Positions 55,888-64,000 of a stretch of 64,000 bases of DNA are shown here, piece after piece (the stretch's first letter is position 1; each line of letters starts with the position of its first letter). Under the pieces are notes generated by a model, which saw only the letters and a list, made by a program, of their open reading frames with translations, was not told the origin of the DNA and searched no databases. The stretch is from Roseovarius gahaiensis (lineage in GTDB: Bacteria > Pseudomonadota > Alphaproteobacteria > Rhodobacterales > Rhodobacteraceae): the NCBI RefSeq assembly GCF_011601345.1, contig NZ_JAAORB010000001.1:124001-188000 (forward strand), given 5' to 3'. Both the position numbers and the translations under genes were made by a program.

Positions 55888-56059
55888 CGCAGCGGCGGAT
55901 CAGGGACGCAACCCACCATAAGCACCGGGACCTCCGGGCAAGATGTATCTGTATCGGTCTGACCGGTGCAGGCAGGGGCGTTTGGTCTGACGTGTGACAC
56001 ACAGGCAACCGATGGCACAAAGTTGAGACGTGAAACGCTGGATATGGGGCAGTAAGACC

Positions 56060-59000
56060 ATGAAGATTGAAAGAAAGTTCACCAAGGCAGGGCAAGACGC
56101 GTATGCGGCACTGGATTTTGTGACGACAAGCTCGGAAATTCGCAACCCGGACGGCACCACAGTGTTCAAGTTGGACAATGTCGAAGTTCCGTCAAGCTGG
56201 AGCCAAGTGGCCAGCGACGTGATCGCGCAGAAGTATTTCCGCAAGGCTGGTGTGCCCCGTAAACTGACCCGCGTCGAAGAAAAAGATGTTCCTGAATTCC
56301 TGTGGCGGTCGGTCCCGGCAGACGACAACACGGGCTTTGGCGGCGAGACCAGCTCGAAGCAGGTGTTCGACCGGCTGGCAGGCGCGTGGGCGTATTGGGG
56401 CTGGAAAGGCGGCTACTTCACCACAGAAGGCGACGCCAAAGCCTATTATGACGAAATGCGTTTCATGCTGGCCAACCAGATGGCCGCGCCCAATAGCCCG
56501 CAGTGGTTCAACACTGGCCTGCATTGGGCCTATGGCATCGACGGCCCCAGCCAAGGGCACTACTACGTCGATTATCAGACCGGCGAACTGACCAAATCCA
56601 GCAGCGCCTATGAGCATCCGCAGCCCCATGCCTGCTTCATCCAGTCGGTTGGGGATGACTTGGTTGGCGACGGTGGCATCATGGACCTGTGGGTGCGCGA
56701 GGCGCGCCTGTTCAAATATGGCTCGGGCACCGGCACCAACTTTTCCAGCTTGCGTGCGGCGGGTGAATCCCTGTCGGGCGGTGGCAAATCCAGCGGCTTG
56801 ATGGGCTTTCTCAAGATCGGCGACCGCGCGGCGGGCGCGATCAAGTCGGGCGGCACCACGCGCCGTGCGGCCAAGATGGTGATCTGCGATGCAGACCACC
56901 CCGACATCCAGGAATTCATCAACTGGAAGGTTAAAGAAGAGCAAAAAGTGGCCAGCATCGTGGCCGGCTCGAAAATGCACGAGCAGAAGCTGAACGAAAT
57001 CTTTGCCGCGATCCGCGCATGGGATGGCAGTTCAGAGGATGCGGTTGACCCCAAGAAAAACGACGCCCTGAAGGGGGCCATCCGGGGTGCCAAGCAGGTG
57101 CAGATCCCCGAAACCTACGTCAAGCGCGTGCTTGACTATGCCAAGCAGGGCTATGACAGCATCGAGTTTCCGACCTATGACACCGATTGGGACTCTGAGG
57201 CCTATGCATCTGTGTCGGGGCAGAACTCGAACAACTCGATCCGGGTGACCGATGCCTTCCTTGAGGCTGTGCGCAACGATGATGACTGGGCGCTTTTGAA
57301 CCGCACCGATGGCAGCGTGGCCAAGACGATCAAAGCGCGCGACCTGTGGGAAGATGTGGGCCATGCCGCATGGGCCTGTGCCGATCCGGGTATCCAATAC
57401 CATGACACGGTCAATGCGTGGCATACCTGCCCCGAAGACGGTGAAATTCGCGGCTCGAACCCATGTTCGGAATACATGTTCCTTGATGACACGGCCTGCA
57501 ATCTGGCGTCGATGAACCTGTTGCAGTTCTTCGAGGACGGGCAGTTTGACGCCGATAGCTATGTCCACGCCTCGCGTCTTTGGACCGTGACGCTGGAAAT
57601 TTCGGTGATGATGGCGCAGTTCCCCTCAAAAGAGATTGCGCAGCGTAGCTTTGATTTCCGCACGCTTGGTCTGGGCTACGCCAATATCGGCGGCCTGCTG
57701 ATGAATATGGGCTACGGCTATGACAGCCCCGAAGGCCGGGCGCTGTGTGGTGCGCTGAGCGCGATCATGACCGGCGTGGCCTACGCCACCAGCGCCGAGA
57801 TGGCGGGCGAATTGGGCGCGTTCGCGGGCTACAAGCGGAACCGCGGTCACATGTTGCGGGTGATCCGCAACCACCGCAACGCGGCTTACGGTGCGACCGA
57901 AGGCTACGAAGGCTTGGCCGTCAAGCCGGTGCCGCTGGATCTGGCTAACTGCCCCGACACGCGTCTGGTCGATCTGGCGATGGCCAGCTGGGACGAGGCG
58001 CTGTCGCTTGGTGAAAAGCACGGCTATCGCAATGCACAGGCCACAGTGATCGCGCCAACCGGCACGATCGGTCTGGTGATGGACTGCGACACCACCGGAA
58101 TCGAACCCGATTTCGCGCTGGTGAAGTTCAAAAAGCTGGCCGGTGGTGGTTATTTCAAGATCATCAACCAATCGGTGCCCGCGGCGTTGGAAAAGCTGGG
58201 CTATGGCCCTGCCCAAGTCGAGGAAATCGTCAGCTATGCCGTGGGTCACGGCACCATCGGCAATGCGCCGGGGATCAACCACACCTCGTTGGTCGGCCAT
58301 GGGTTTGGCCCCAACGAGTTGGAAAAGGTCGACGGCGCGCTTGGCTCGGCCTTTGATATCCGGTTCGTGTTCAACCAGTGGACGCTTGGGCAGGAATTCT
58401 GCACCAATGTTCTGGGCATCCCGGCTGCAAAGCTGAACGATCCCACCTTCGACATGCTGGCTCATCTGGGTTATTCCAAGGCCGATATCGACGCTGCGAA
58501 CGACCATGTGTGCGGGACGATGACGCTGGAAGGTGCGCCGCACCTTAAGGAAGAGCATTACCACATCTTCGATTGCGCCAATCCCTGCGGCAAGAAGGGC
58601 AAGCGGTACCTGAATGTCGATAGCCACATCTACATGATGGCGGCGGCGCAAAGCTTTATCTCGGGGGCGATCTCGAAGACGATCAACATGCCCAACGACG
58701 CCACCATCGAAGATTGTCAGCAAGCCTACGAGCTAAGCTGGTCCTTGGGCGTGAAAGCCAACGCGCTGTATCGCGACGGCTCCAAGCTCAGCCAGCCGCT
58801 GGCGGCAAGCCTTGTCGAAGATGACGAGGACGCGGCCGAGATTTTGGAAAGCGGCTCGTCGCAGGAAAAAGCGGCGGTTCTGGCCGAAAAGATCGTCGAG
58901 AAGGTGGTGATCAAGGAAATCGTCAAATCGCAACGCACCAAGATGCCCGAGCGGCGCAAGGGCTATACGCAAAAGGCGATTGTCGGCGGTCACAAGGTGT

Positions 59001-59746
59001 ATCTGCGCACCGGCGAATACGAGGGCGGCGCGCTTGGCGAAATCTTTATCGACATGCACAAAGAAGGTGCCGGCTTCCGGGCGATGATGAACAATTTCGC
59101 CATCGCCGTGTCGGTGGGCCTGCAATACGGTGTGCCGCTGGAGGAATTCGTGGATGCCTTCACCTTCACCAAGTTCGAACCGGCGGGCATGGTGCAGGGC
59201 AATGACAGCATCAAGAATGCCACGTCGATCCTTGATTATATCTTCCGTGAACTGGCCGTGTCCTATCTGGATCGCACCGATCTGGCCCATGTGAAGCCGC
59301 AAGGTGCCAGCTTTGACGATCTGGGGCGTGGCGAGGAAGAGGGCGTGTCGAACATCACCGAGATGAGCGATGCCGCCGCCTCGCGCTCGCTGGAGGTGCT
59401 CAAGCAGATCAGCTCAACCGGGTATCTGCGCAAGCGTCTGCCGCAGGAACTGGTGGTGCTGAATGGTGGGCAATCTGGTGCGGTGTCGTTCGACCGCTCG
59501 GGCGATGCGGTTGACACGCTGCAAACGCTGGTGCCGGAAACCGCCAGCGGCACGGCAACCGTCGCGGCCACGTCGACCACGACCACCACCATGGCCACCG
59601 GCAGTGTCAGCATGGACGCGCGCACCAAGGCCAAGATGCAGGGCTACGAGGGCGAGGCCTGTGGCGAATGCGGCAACTACACGCTGGTGCGCAACGGCAC
59701 CTGCATGAAGTGCAACACCTGCGGATCAACGAGCGGGTGTAGCTGA
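56060..59746 (+). CDS. nrdJ: adenosylcobalamin-dependent ribonucleotide reductase (class II)
   Basis: Makes deoxyribonucleotides with adenosylcobalamin as radical source, working with or without oxygen. 1228 residues, the long class II form. Active-site elements include [34 protein letters not shown], and [22 protein letters not shown]-terminal cysteine cluster ([20 protein letters not shown]) re-reduces the active site. The start at 56060 gives [11 protein letters not shown]; an in-frame ATG at 56030 is less likely. Boxes for NrdR lie upstream and a hairpin plus terminator downstream. Confidence 0.96.
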   Translation: MKIERKFTKAGQDAYAALDFVTTSSEIRNPDGTTVFKLDNVEVPSSWSQVASDVIAQKYFRKAGVPRKLTRVEEKDVPEFLWRSVPADDNTGFGGETSSKQVFDRLAGAWAYWGWKGGYFTTEGDAKAYYDEMRFMLANQMAAPNSPQWFNTGLHWAYGIDGPSQGHYYVDYQTGELTKSSSAYEHPQPHACFIQSVGDDLVGDGGIMDLWVREARLFKYGSGTGTNFSSLRAAGESLSGGGKSSGLMGFLKIGDRAAGAIKSGGTTRRAAKMVICDADHPDIQEFINWKVKEEQKVASIVAGSKMHEQKLNEIFAAIRAWDGSSEDAVDPKKNDALKGAIRGAKQVQIPETYVKRVLDYAKQGYDSIEFPTYDTDWDSEAYASVSGQNSNNSIRVTDAFLEAVRNDDDWALLNRTDGSVAKTIKARDLWEDVGHAAWACADPGIQYHDTVNAWHTCPEDGEIRGSNPCSEYMFLDDTACNLASMNLLQFFEDGQFDADSYVHASRLWTVTLEISVMMAQFPSKEIAQRSFDFRTLGLGYANIGGLLMNMGYGYDSPEGRALCGALSAIMTGVAYATSAEMAGELGAFAGYKRNRGHMLRVIRNHRNAAYGATEGYEGLAVKPVPLDLANCPDTRLVDLAMASWDEALSLGEKHGYRNAQATVIAPTGTIGLVMDCDTTGIEPDFALVKFKKLAGGGYFKIINQSVPAALEKLGYGPAQVEEIVSYAVGHGTIGNAPGINHTSLVGHGFGPNELEKVDGALGSAFDIRFVFNQWTLGQEFCTNVLGIPAAKLNDPTFDMLAHLGYSKADIDAANDHVCGTMTLEGAPHLKEEHYHIFDCANPCGKKGKRYLNVDSHIYMMAAAQSFISGAISKTINMPNDATIEDCQQAYELSWSLGVKANALYRDGSKLSQPLAASLVEDDEDAAEILESGSSQEKAAVLAEKIVEKVVIKEIVKSQRTKMPERRKGYTQKAIVGGHKVYLRTGEYEGGALGEIFIDMHKEGAGFRAMMNNFAIAVSVGLQYGVPLEEFVDAFTFTKFEPAGMVQGNDSIKNATSILDYIFRELAVSYLDRTDLAHVKPQGASFDDLGRGEEEGVSNITEMSDAAASRSLEVLKQISSTGYLRKRLPQELVVLNGGQSGAVSFDRSGDAVDTLQTLVPETASGTATVAATSTTTTTMATGSVSMDARTKAKMQGYEGEACGECGNYTLVRNGTCMKCNTCGSTSGCS

Positions 59747-59755
59747 GGACAAGAC

Positions 59756-59781
59756 GGTTTGCGCCGCGAAAGGCGCAAACC
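59756..59781. terminator. hairpin just after nrdJ
   Basis: GGTTTGCGCC / GGCGCAAACC, a perfect 10-bp stem with a 6-base loop, 10 bp after the nrdJ stop. No T-tract, so it may protect the 3' end or pause transcription ahead of the main terminator. Confidence 0.6.
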
Positions 59782-59877
59782 ACGCAACCGGACACGGGGC
59801 AGGTGCGCTTGCCCCGGGCCGATCAGGCCGCAGGCAGAAACCGAGCGGTCAAATGATGAGCCTGATCAGCAAAACTT

Positions 59878-59903
59878 GGGGCGCCCTTGGGCGCCCCTTT
59901 TTT
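59878..59903 (+). terminator. rho-independent terminator after nrdJ
   Basis: GGGGCGCCC / GGGCGCCCC stem with a 2-base loop followed by six T. It closes the nrdJ transcript and stands just before the convergent VWA gene. Confidence 0.9.
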
Positions 59904-59929
59904 CTGTGTGCGATGTGGTCTGGCGCGGA

Positions 59930-61114
59930 TCAGCGCAGCAGGGCGCGCATGCCGCGATCCAGCCCTTCAAGGGTCATCGGCACCATGCGATTTTCGAAAA
60001 TGTCCGAAATCATGCCGATGGACTGGGTATAGGTCCAGTATTTTTGCGGCACCGGATTGATCCATAGATGCGACGGCCATTGCTCGCGCGCGCGCTCCAG
60101 CCAGACTTGCCCGGCCTCGGCGTTCCAATGTTCATTCGCGCCACCGGGATAGGCGACCTCATAGGGTGACATGCTGGCGTCGCCCACGAAAATACATTTG
60201 TAATCCGGGCCATAGGTGTGCAGCACATCCCATGTCGGGGTTTGCTCATCATAGCGGCGCGCATTGTCGCGCCAGACGCCCTCATACAGGCAATTGTGGA
60301 AATAATAGTATTCCAGATGCTTGAACTCGGCGCGGGCGGCGCTGAACAATTCCTCGACCACCTTGATATGCGGATCCATCGAGCCGCCGATATCCAGAAA
60401 CAGCAACACCTTGACTGCATTGCGCCGCTCGGGGCGGGTTTTGACATCCAGATAACCGTGTTCGGCGGTGGCGCGAATGGTGCCGTCAAGATCCAGCTCG
60501 TCATGGGCGCCGTCGCGCGCCCATTGGCGCAGGCGTTTCAGCGCGACCTTGATGTTGCGGGTGCCCAATTCGATACTGTCGTCGAGATTGCGAAACTCGC
60601 GCTTGTCCCAAACCTTGACCGCGCGGCGGTGGCGCGATTGGTCCTGCCCAATGCGCACCCCTTCGGGGTTGTAGCCATAGGCACCAAACGGGGACGTGCC
60701 CGCCGTACCAATCCATTTGTTACCACCTTGGTGGCGGCCTTGCTGATCGCGCAGGCGTTCTTTTAGGGTTTCCATCAGCTTGTCGAAACCGCCAAGCGCT
60801 TCGATCTCGGCTTTTTCCTCGTCGCTGAGGTGTTTTTCTGCCAGTTTTTCCAGCCACTCGGCGGGCAGGTCGACGGCGTTCAGCACGTCATCTGCGGAAA
60901 TCTGGTCCAAGCCATCAAAGCTGATCGCAAAGGCACGATCAAAGCGGTCGATCATCCGCTCGTCTTTGACCATGGCCGCGCGCGCCAGATAATAGAAGCC
61001 TTCGATGTCATAGGTGACCAGATTGGCGTTCATCGCCTCAAGAAAGGTCAGGTATTCACGCAGCGACACCGGAACGCCGGATTTTCGAAGGGTTTCGAAG
61101 AACGGCAGAAACAT
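59930..61114 (-). CDS. VWA-domain protein of the CoxE-like family
   Basis: A 394-residue cytoplasmic protein. The C-terminal half has a von Willebrand A domain; the MIDAS line reads VLLFLDIGGSMDPHI, so the first serine of DxSxS is glycine here. The N-terminal half is helical (FLEAMNANLVTYDIEGFYYL). CoxE-type VWA proteins pair with MoxR ATPases to load metal or assemble complexes; a MoxR gene lies upstream in the same block. Its target is not known. Confidence 0.88.
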   Translation of the reverse strand: MFLPFFETLRKSGVPVSLREYLTFLEAMNANLVTYDIEGFYYLARAAMVKDERMIDRFDRAFAISFDGLDQISADDVLNAVDLPAEWLEKLAEKHLSDEEKAEIEALGGFDKLMETLKERLRDQQGRHQGGNKWIGTAGTSPFGAYGYNPEGVRIGQDQSRHRRAVKVWDKREFRNLDDSIELGTRNIKVALKRLRQWARDGAHDELDLDGTIRATAEHGYLDVKTRPERRNAVKVLLFLDIGGSMDPHIKVVEELFSAARAEFKHLEYYYFHNCLYEGVWRDNARRYDEQTPTWDVLHTYGPDYKCIFVGDASMSPYEVAYPGGANEHWNAEAGQVWLERAREQWPSHLWINPVPQKYWTYTQSIGMISDIFENRMVPMTLEGLDRGMRALLR

Positions 61115-61123
61115 GAGCGGCCC

Positions 61124-61291
61124 TTATATCGAGGCGCGGTGGACAATCAGCGTGATGAACAAGCCCGCCAGTGTGAAAACCAGCATATACACAAAGGCAT
61201 ATTGCAGGATGTCGGCCAGTCGTCCCTTGCGCCGCTTGGCGATTGTTGCGCCGATGATTGCGCCTAGAATGGCTCCGATAATAACGATCAT
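61124..61291 (-). CDS. small two-span membrane protein (55 aa)
   Basis: A 55-residue frame: a first helix MIVIIGAILGAIIGATIA, a basic loop KRRKGRLADIL, and a second helix YAFVYMLVFTLAGLFITL. A GGGTAAGCAC stretch, a weak ribosome site, lies before the ATG. It sits 9 bp after the DUF2927 stop and 9 bp before the VWA start, so it is tightly packed and surely in the same transcript. Function unknown. Confidence 0.75.
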   Translation of the reverse strand: MIVIIGAILGAIIGATIAKRRKGRLADILQYAFVYMLVFTLAGLFITLIVHRASI

Positions 61292-61300
61292 GTGCTGTGC

Positions 61301-62668
61301 TTACCCGTTCGATCCCTTTAACGGACTGAGGCCCGATATTTCGCGCAGTTTCGCGCGCACAGCCCAATCCGCCCCGAACCCGTAGCGCGCCCAGCCTAGA
61401 CTGTCCAGCCGCACGGCGTTGGCTTCGGCAACGCGACCGCTCAGGTCCAGCGCCTCGGCGCGCAGCATCATCAAGGTCGCCAAAAGGGCGGCGTTTTCGT
61501 GGCGTTCGGCGGTGGCCAGATGCGGCCCGATCAGCATCAAGGCATCCGCGCCACGGCCCTGACTGATGGCATAGGCCGCCAGTTGCGACGCCGTGTAGGC
61601 CCGGTGCAGATCATTGCCCGGCGTGCGTTTGTAGAACTGATCAGCGGTGACGAATTGATCTTGGGCAAAATCCGGGTCGACGGATTGCGACAGCCGCCCA
61701 AGGGCAAAGTGGCTGAAGCCGCGGCGATGGTCGCGCCAGCCCACGGTCTCGGCGATGCGCACGGCCGTCAGTGCGGCTTCGCGCCGCTCGGCGGAACGGG
61801 CGCCCGGCCCAAGCGCGGTTTGAATCGCGTCGATCCATTCGCGCGGGGTGGACGATGCAAAGCGAGGCGCGCGCGTGTCACCGGCTGGATTCAAACGGCT
61901 CAGAATGGTGGGCAGGCGCTCTTCCACCTGCGCCCGCGTCATGCCTGAGCGCAGTTCGGGCGCGTAATAGGCACGCAGAATAAGCATATCAAAGCCGGTC
62001 AGAACCGCATGCACATTGTCGTCGTTGAACACCGAATCGGGCAGTCGGTATAGATCGTTGAGTGGTCCAAGGGCCTGCGCCAGTTCTTCATGCAGGCAAT
62101 CGCGCACCTCTTGTGGAGAGGAGTCATTGGGCAGGAAGATCGCCAGCTTTTTACGCTCGGTCAGCAAGCTCCAATTGGTGGCGCGGCTATGCCGTGCGGT
62201 GCGGTATTCTGACAAGCGCGAAATATTCGGCACAACAAAACAGGCCGCTTTCGGCAGGTTTCGGCGGATCTCGGCCCGCGATACGGCCTCGATCGTGATA
62301 TTGGCTGGTCCATCTTGGACACGCGCCACATCAATCCCGGCTTCGGTCCGCAGGCGGTGCACCAAGCGGTTCAGATCCGGCATCAAGGTCGGCGGCGGGG
62401 TGCCAGCGACGGCGATGCTGATGGGTTCTTCAAAGCGCGAGAAATGTTGCAACCTGCGCCCGGATTCCAACTGGAACGACAGGTCCAGAAAATCGCGCTG
62501 GATATCCTTGTTGGACCGCATGGGCGGCACTGGGCGGGGTGCGGAAAATGATTTGATCGCCGGCAGACCCGAGACATCGGCTGTTGCGGCCCGCGAGGGC
62601 ATGTCGACCGATTGCCCCGGCACGCAAGCGCCCAGCATCAAACATATAGGTAGGATAACGCGACGCAT
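61301..62668 (-). CDS. DUF2927 lipoprotein
   Basis: A 455-residue exported protein. The start at 62668 gives a signal peptide ending in a lipobox (ICLMLGACVPG), so it is a lipid-anchored protein. A DUF2927 domain follows in the middle (SPQEVRDCLHEELAQALGPL, NDLYRLPDSVFNDDNVHAVL), where HEELAQ resembles a metalloprotease-like motif; whether it has catalytic activity is not known. The C-terminal third is helical, possibly TPR-like. It is in the minus-strand block with MoxR and VWA. Confidence 0.85.
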   Translation of the reverse strand: MRRVILPICLMLGACVPGQSVDMPSRAATADVSGLPAIKSFSAPRPVPPMRSNKDIQRDFLDLSFQLESGRRLQHFSRFEEPISIAVAGTPPPTLMPDLNRLVHRLRTEAGIDVARVQDGPANITIEAVSRAEIRRNLPKAACFVVPNISRLSEYRTARHSRATNWSLLTERKKLAIFLPNDSSPQEVRDCLHEELAQALGPLNDLYRLPDSVFNDDNVHAVLTGFDMLILRAYYAPELRSGMTRAQVEERLPTILSRLNPAGDTRAPRFASSTPREWIDAIQTALGPGARSAERREAALTAVRIAETVGWRDHRRGFSHFALGRLSQSVDPDFAQDQFVTADQFYKRTPGNDLHRAYTASQLAAYAISQGRGADALMLIGPHLATAERHENAALLATLMMLRAEALDLSGRVAEANAVRLDSLGWARYGFGADWAVRAKLREISGLSPLKGSNG

Positions 62669-62949
62669 GTGCCCCCCGAAGCTTGGTTTTCGTGTCATGC
62701 GACCGGGGGCAGTCACGGCCCGGCCGATGCACCTGCTTTGGCGTGCGCGTTTCACGGTGGCCGCCACGCTTGGGGCCACCCTTTCAGATGCGCGGGCACC
62801 GTCACAGGACAAGGCAGACGATGCCCACCTATCCTGTCCGGGGTAAGGACGAAGCGCGGCAAAACTGTGGCCCGGTTCATTTTCCGGGCCGAGGGGTCGC
62901 TTGCAGATGGTGTCTGCCTTTACCGTCAATCGCCTGTCCTTTTCCTGCG

Positions 62950-63789
62950 TTATCTGGTCCGCCGCGCCATGAACGCCAGCCTTTCGAAAAGATGCACGTC
63001 TTGTTCGTTTTTCAAAAGCGCACCGTGCAGTTTTGGTAGGGCGTCGGCGCCATCACGCTTGAGATCGTCTGCGCTCAGGTCTTCGGCCAATAGCAGCTTG
63101 AGCCAATCCAGCACCTCTGAGGTTGAGGGCTTTTTCTTCAGCCCGGCTTGATCGCGCAGTTCGTAAAACTGGGTCAGGGCGGTGGTCAGCAACTGGTCCT
63201 TAAGGCCGGGGTGATGCACGGCGACAATCCGCTTCATCGTCTCGATGTCGGGAAAGCGGATGTAATGGAAAAAGCAGCGCCGCAAGAACGCGTCGGGCAG
63301 TTCCTTTTCATTGTTCGAGGTGATGATGACGATGGGCCGTTGCCGGGCCTTGATGGTTTCGCCGGTCTCGTAGACGTAAAACTCCATCCGGTCGAGTTCT
63401 TGCAAAAGGTCATTGGGAAACTCGATGTCGGCCTTGTCGATCTCGTCGATCAGCAAAACGACTTTTTCGTCGGCTTCAAACGCCTCCCACAGTTTGCCCT
63501 TGCGGATGTAATTGCGCACATCGTGCACGCGTTCATCGCCCAATTGGCTGTCGCGCAAGCGCGAGACGGCGTCATATTCGTAAAGGCCCTGCTGGGCTTT
63601 GGTGGTGGACTTGATGTTCCATTCGATCATCCGCAGGCCCAAACCCTGCGCCACCTGACGGGCCAATTCGGTTTTGCCGGTTCCGGGTTCGCCCTTGACC
63701 AGAAGGGGGCGTTCCAAGGTGACGGCGGCATTCACGGCGATGGTCAGGTCACTTGTAGCGACGTAGCTCTCTGTTCCTTCGAACTTCAT
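62950..63789 (-). CDS. MoxR-family AAA+ ATPase
   Basis: A 279-residue AAA+ protein. Walker A is GEPGTGKTELARQVAQGLGL (about residues 37-56), Walker B VVLLIDEIDKADIEFP, sensor 1 in VIITSNNEKELPDAFLRRC and the arginine finger just after it. MoxR ATPases work as chaperones with VWA-domain proteins; the VWA/CoxE gene lies downstream on the same strand after a DUF2927 and a small membrane gene. 281 bp separate it from the DUF2927 start, so a second promoter may exist. Confidence 0.93.
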   Translation of the reverse strand: MKFEGTESYVATSDLTIAVNAAVTLERPLLVKGEPGTGKTELARQVAQGLGLRMIEWNIKSTTKAQQGLYEYDAVSRLRDSQLGDERVHDVRNYIRKGKLWEAFEADEKVVLLIDEIDKADIEFPNDLLQELDRMEFYVYETGETIKARQRPIVIITSNNEKELPDAFLRRCFFHYIRFPDIETMKRIVAVHHPGLKDQLLTTALTQFYELRDQAGLKKKPSTSEVLDWLKLLLAEDLSADDLKRDGADALPKLHGALLKNEQDVHLFERLAFMARRTR

Positions 63790-63946
63790 GTGCGGTTTGG
63801 TCCTTATGCGACTTTTTCAGGCAGGTTTGACACGCACAGTAGGCTGATCGGTCCGGCACATCAATGCAGCGTGATTGCCTAGTGACATTCCTGTGTGGCG
63901 GGTGTAATTGCACGGCAGGGAAGCGCCACGATCTGAGGAGATTGCA

Positions 63947-64000
63947 ATGTCGGACGTTGGCCTTGATGAGGGGACCACCATGAAAGCCGAAGTCTTTCTA
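63947..64000 (+). CDS. start of an unidentified gene, cut by window end
   Basis: A TGAGGAG site 7 bases upstream precedes ATG, giving MSDVGLDEGTTMKAEVFL before the window ends; an in-frame ATG at 63980 is an alternative. It is divergent from moxR over a 157-bp spacer. Too little is visible to name it. Confidence 0.5.
   Translation, partial: MSDVGLDEGTTMKAEVFL

Larger units (their letters stand above)
55416..56059 (+). promoter_or_regulatory. 640-bp gene-free region upstream of nrdJ
   Basis: No convincing gene is seen here. The region is more AT-rich than the rest of the window. It holds a 12-bp palindrome ACAAGATCTTGT at 55427-55438 right after the tRNA, a GTAGCC...GGCTAC hairpin at 55447-55472 that may end the tRNA transcript, DnaA-box-like sites (55557-55591, 55737-55745) and NrdR-box-like sites (55843-55887). 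The nrdJ promoter should lie near the last of these. Confidence 0.55.

Noticed and set aside
55416-56059. Possible replication origin at the DnaA-box-like sites
   Set aside because: Only one perfect and two one-mismatch boxes, no dnaA, parAB or hemE neighbour and no clear unwinding element; promoter control or chance is more likely.
55888-56059. Cobalamin riboswitch in front of the B12-dependent nrdJ
   Set aside because: I could not find the conserved B12-box or the expected paired elements; the NrdR-type sites explain the region better.

Overview
The window is a high-GC, densely coded stretch of an alphaproteobacterial chromosome, most likely Rhodobacteraceae (Roseobacter group). Pointers to this are an alphaproteobacterial LexA box (GTTC-N7-GTTC) in front of lexA, a fused IorA/IorB indolepyruvate:ferredoxin oxidoreductase, a CGFS glutaredoxin next to BolA, adenosylcobalamin-dependent NrdJ, a gene-transfer-agent (GTA) type holin/endolysin pair, and a GC-rich dispersed hairpin repeat (two copies here). 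I see no insertion sequence, integrase, CRISPR array or rRNA. There is one tRNA, tRNA-Pro(TGG). Almost everything is chromosomal housekeeping.

Layout. 1-2.8 kb: methylmalonate-semialdehyde dehydrogenase (cut by the window edge), a divergent LysR regulator and a CBS-domain protein. 3-7.6 kb: coaD, then two different type-I GAPDH genes on the minus strand with TTAGCGCTAA-type palindromes upstream of both; between them lie a PepSY protein, a cytochrome b561 and a membrane-tethered LuxR regulator in one operon, plus a tiny membrane protein. 7.7-13.9 kb: DUF808 membrane protein, flavodoxin, a STAS-less SulP transporter, transketolase, and a coiled-coil gene joined to zapA. 13.9-17.1 kb: grxD, a small membrane protein, bolA, purL. 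17.2-26 kb: a diaminopropionate-ammonia-lyase-like enzyme coupled to an M24 peptidase, a LysR regulator divergent from the indolepyruvate oxidoreductase, an acyltransferase and murI.

26-32.3 kb: argC, then a cytochrome c maturation block (ccmE, ccmF, ccmH) interrupted by a GH108 endolysin and a GTA_holin_3TM holin, the most interesting arrangement in the window, followed by an enoyl-CoA hydratase. 32.4-38.9 kb: a membrane-anchored RTX-repeat protein, gltA, gltX, comEC and lexA. 39-43.1 kb: a five-gene run trpG-trpD-trpC-moaC-moeA with 4-nt or zero-nt junctions joins tryptophan and molybdopterin synthesis. 43.2-53.4 kb: a YibQ-like divergent deacetylase, a small secreted protein, a pseudouridine synthase, a rhodanese, trpE behind a PpiD-like foldase, an aminotransferase, gpt, a LysE exporter and fabI.

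53.5-64 kb: pdxH, a two-domain cold-shock protein overlapping a DUF192 gene, tRNA-Pro, and a 640-bp AT-richer region with DnaA-box-like and NrdR-box-like sites leading into nrdJ. After that comes a minus-strand block of MoxR ATPase, DUF2927 lipoprotein, small membrane protein and VWA/CoxE protein. The window ends in the first codons of another gene.

Starts were chosen from ribosome-binding sites, overlaps and family N-termini. Functions rest on recognised motifs and family resemblance; no database search was run.
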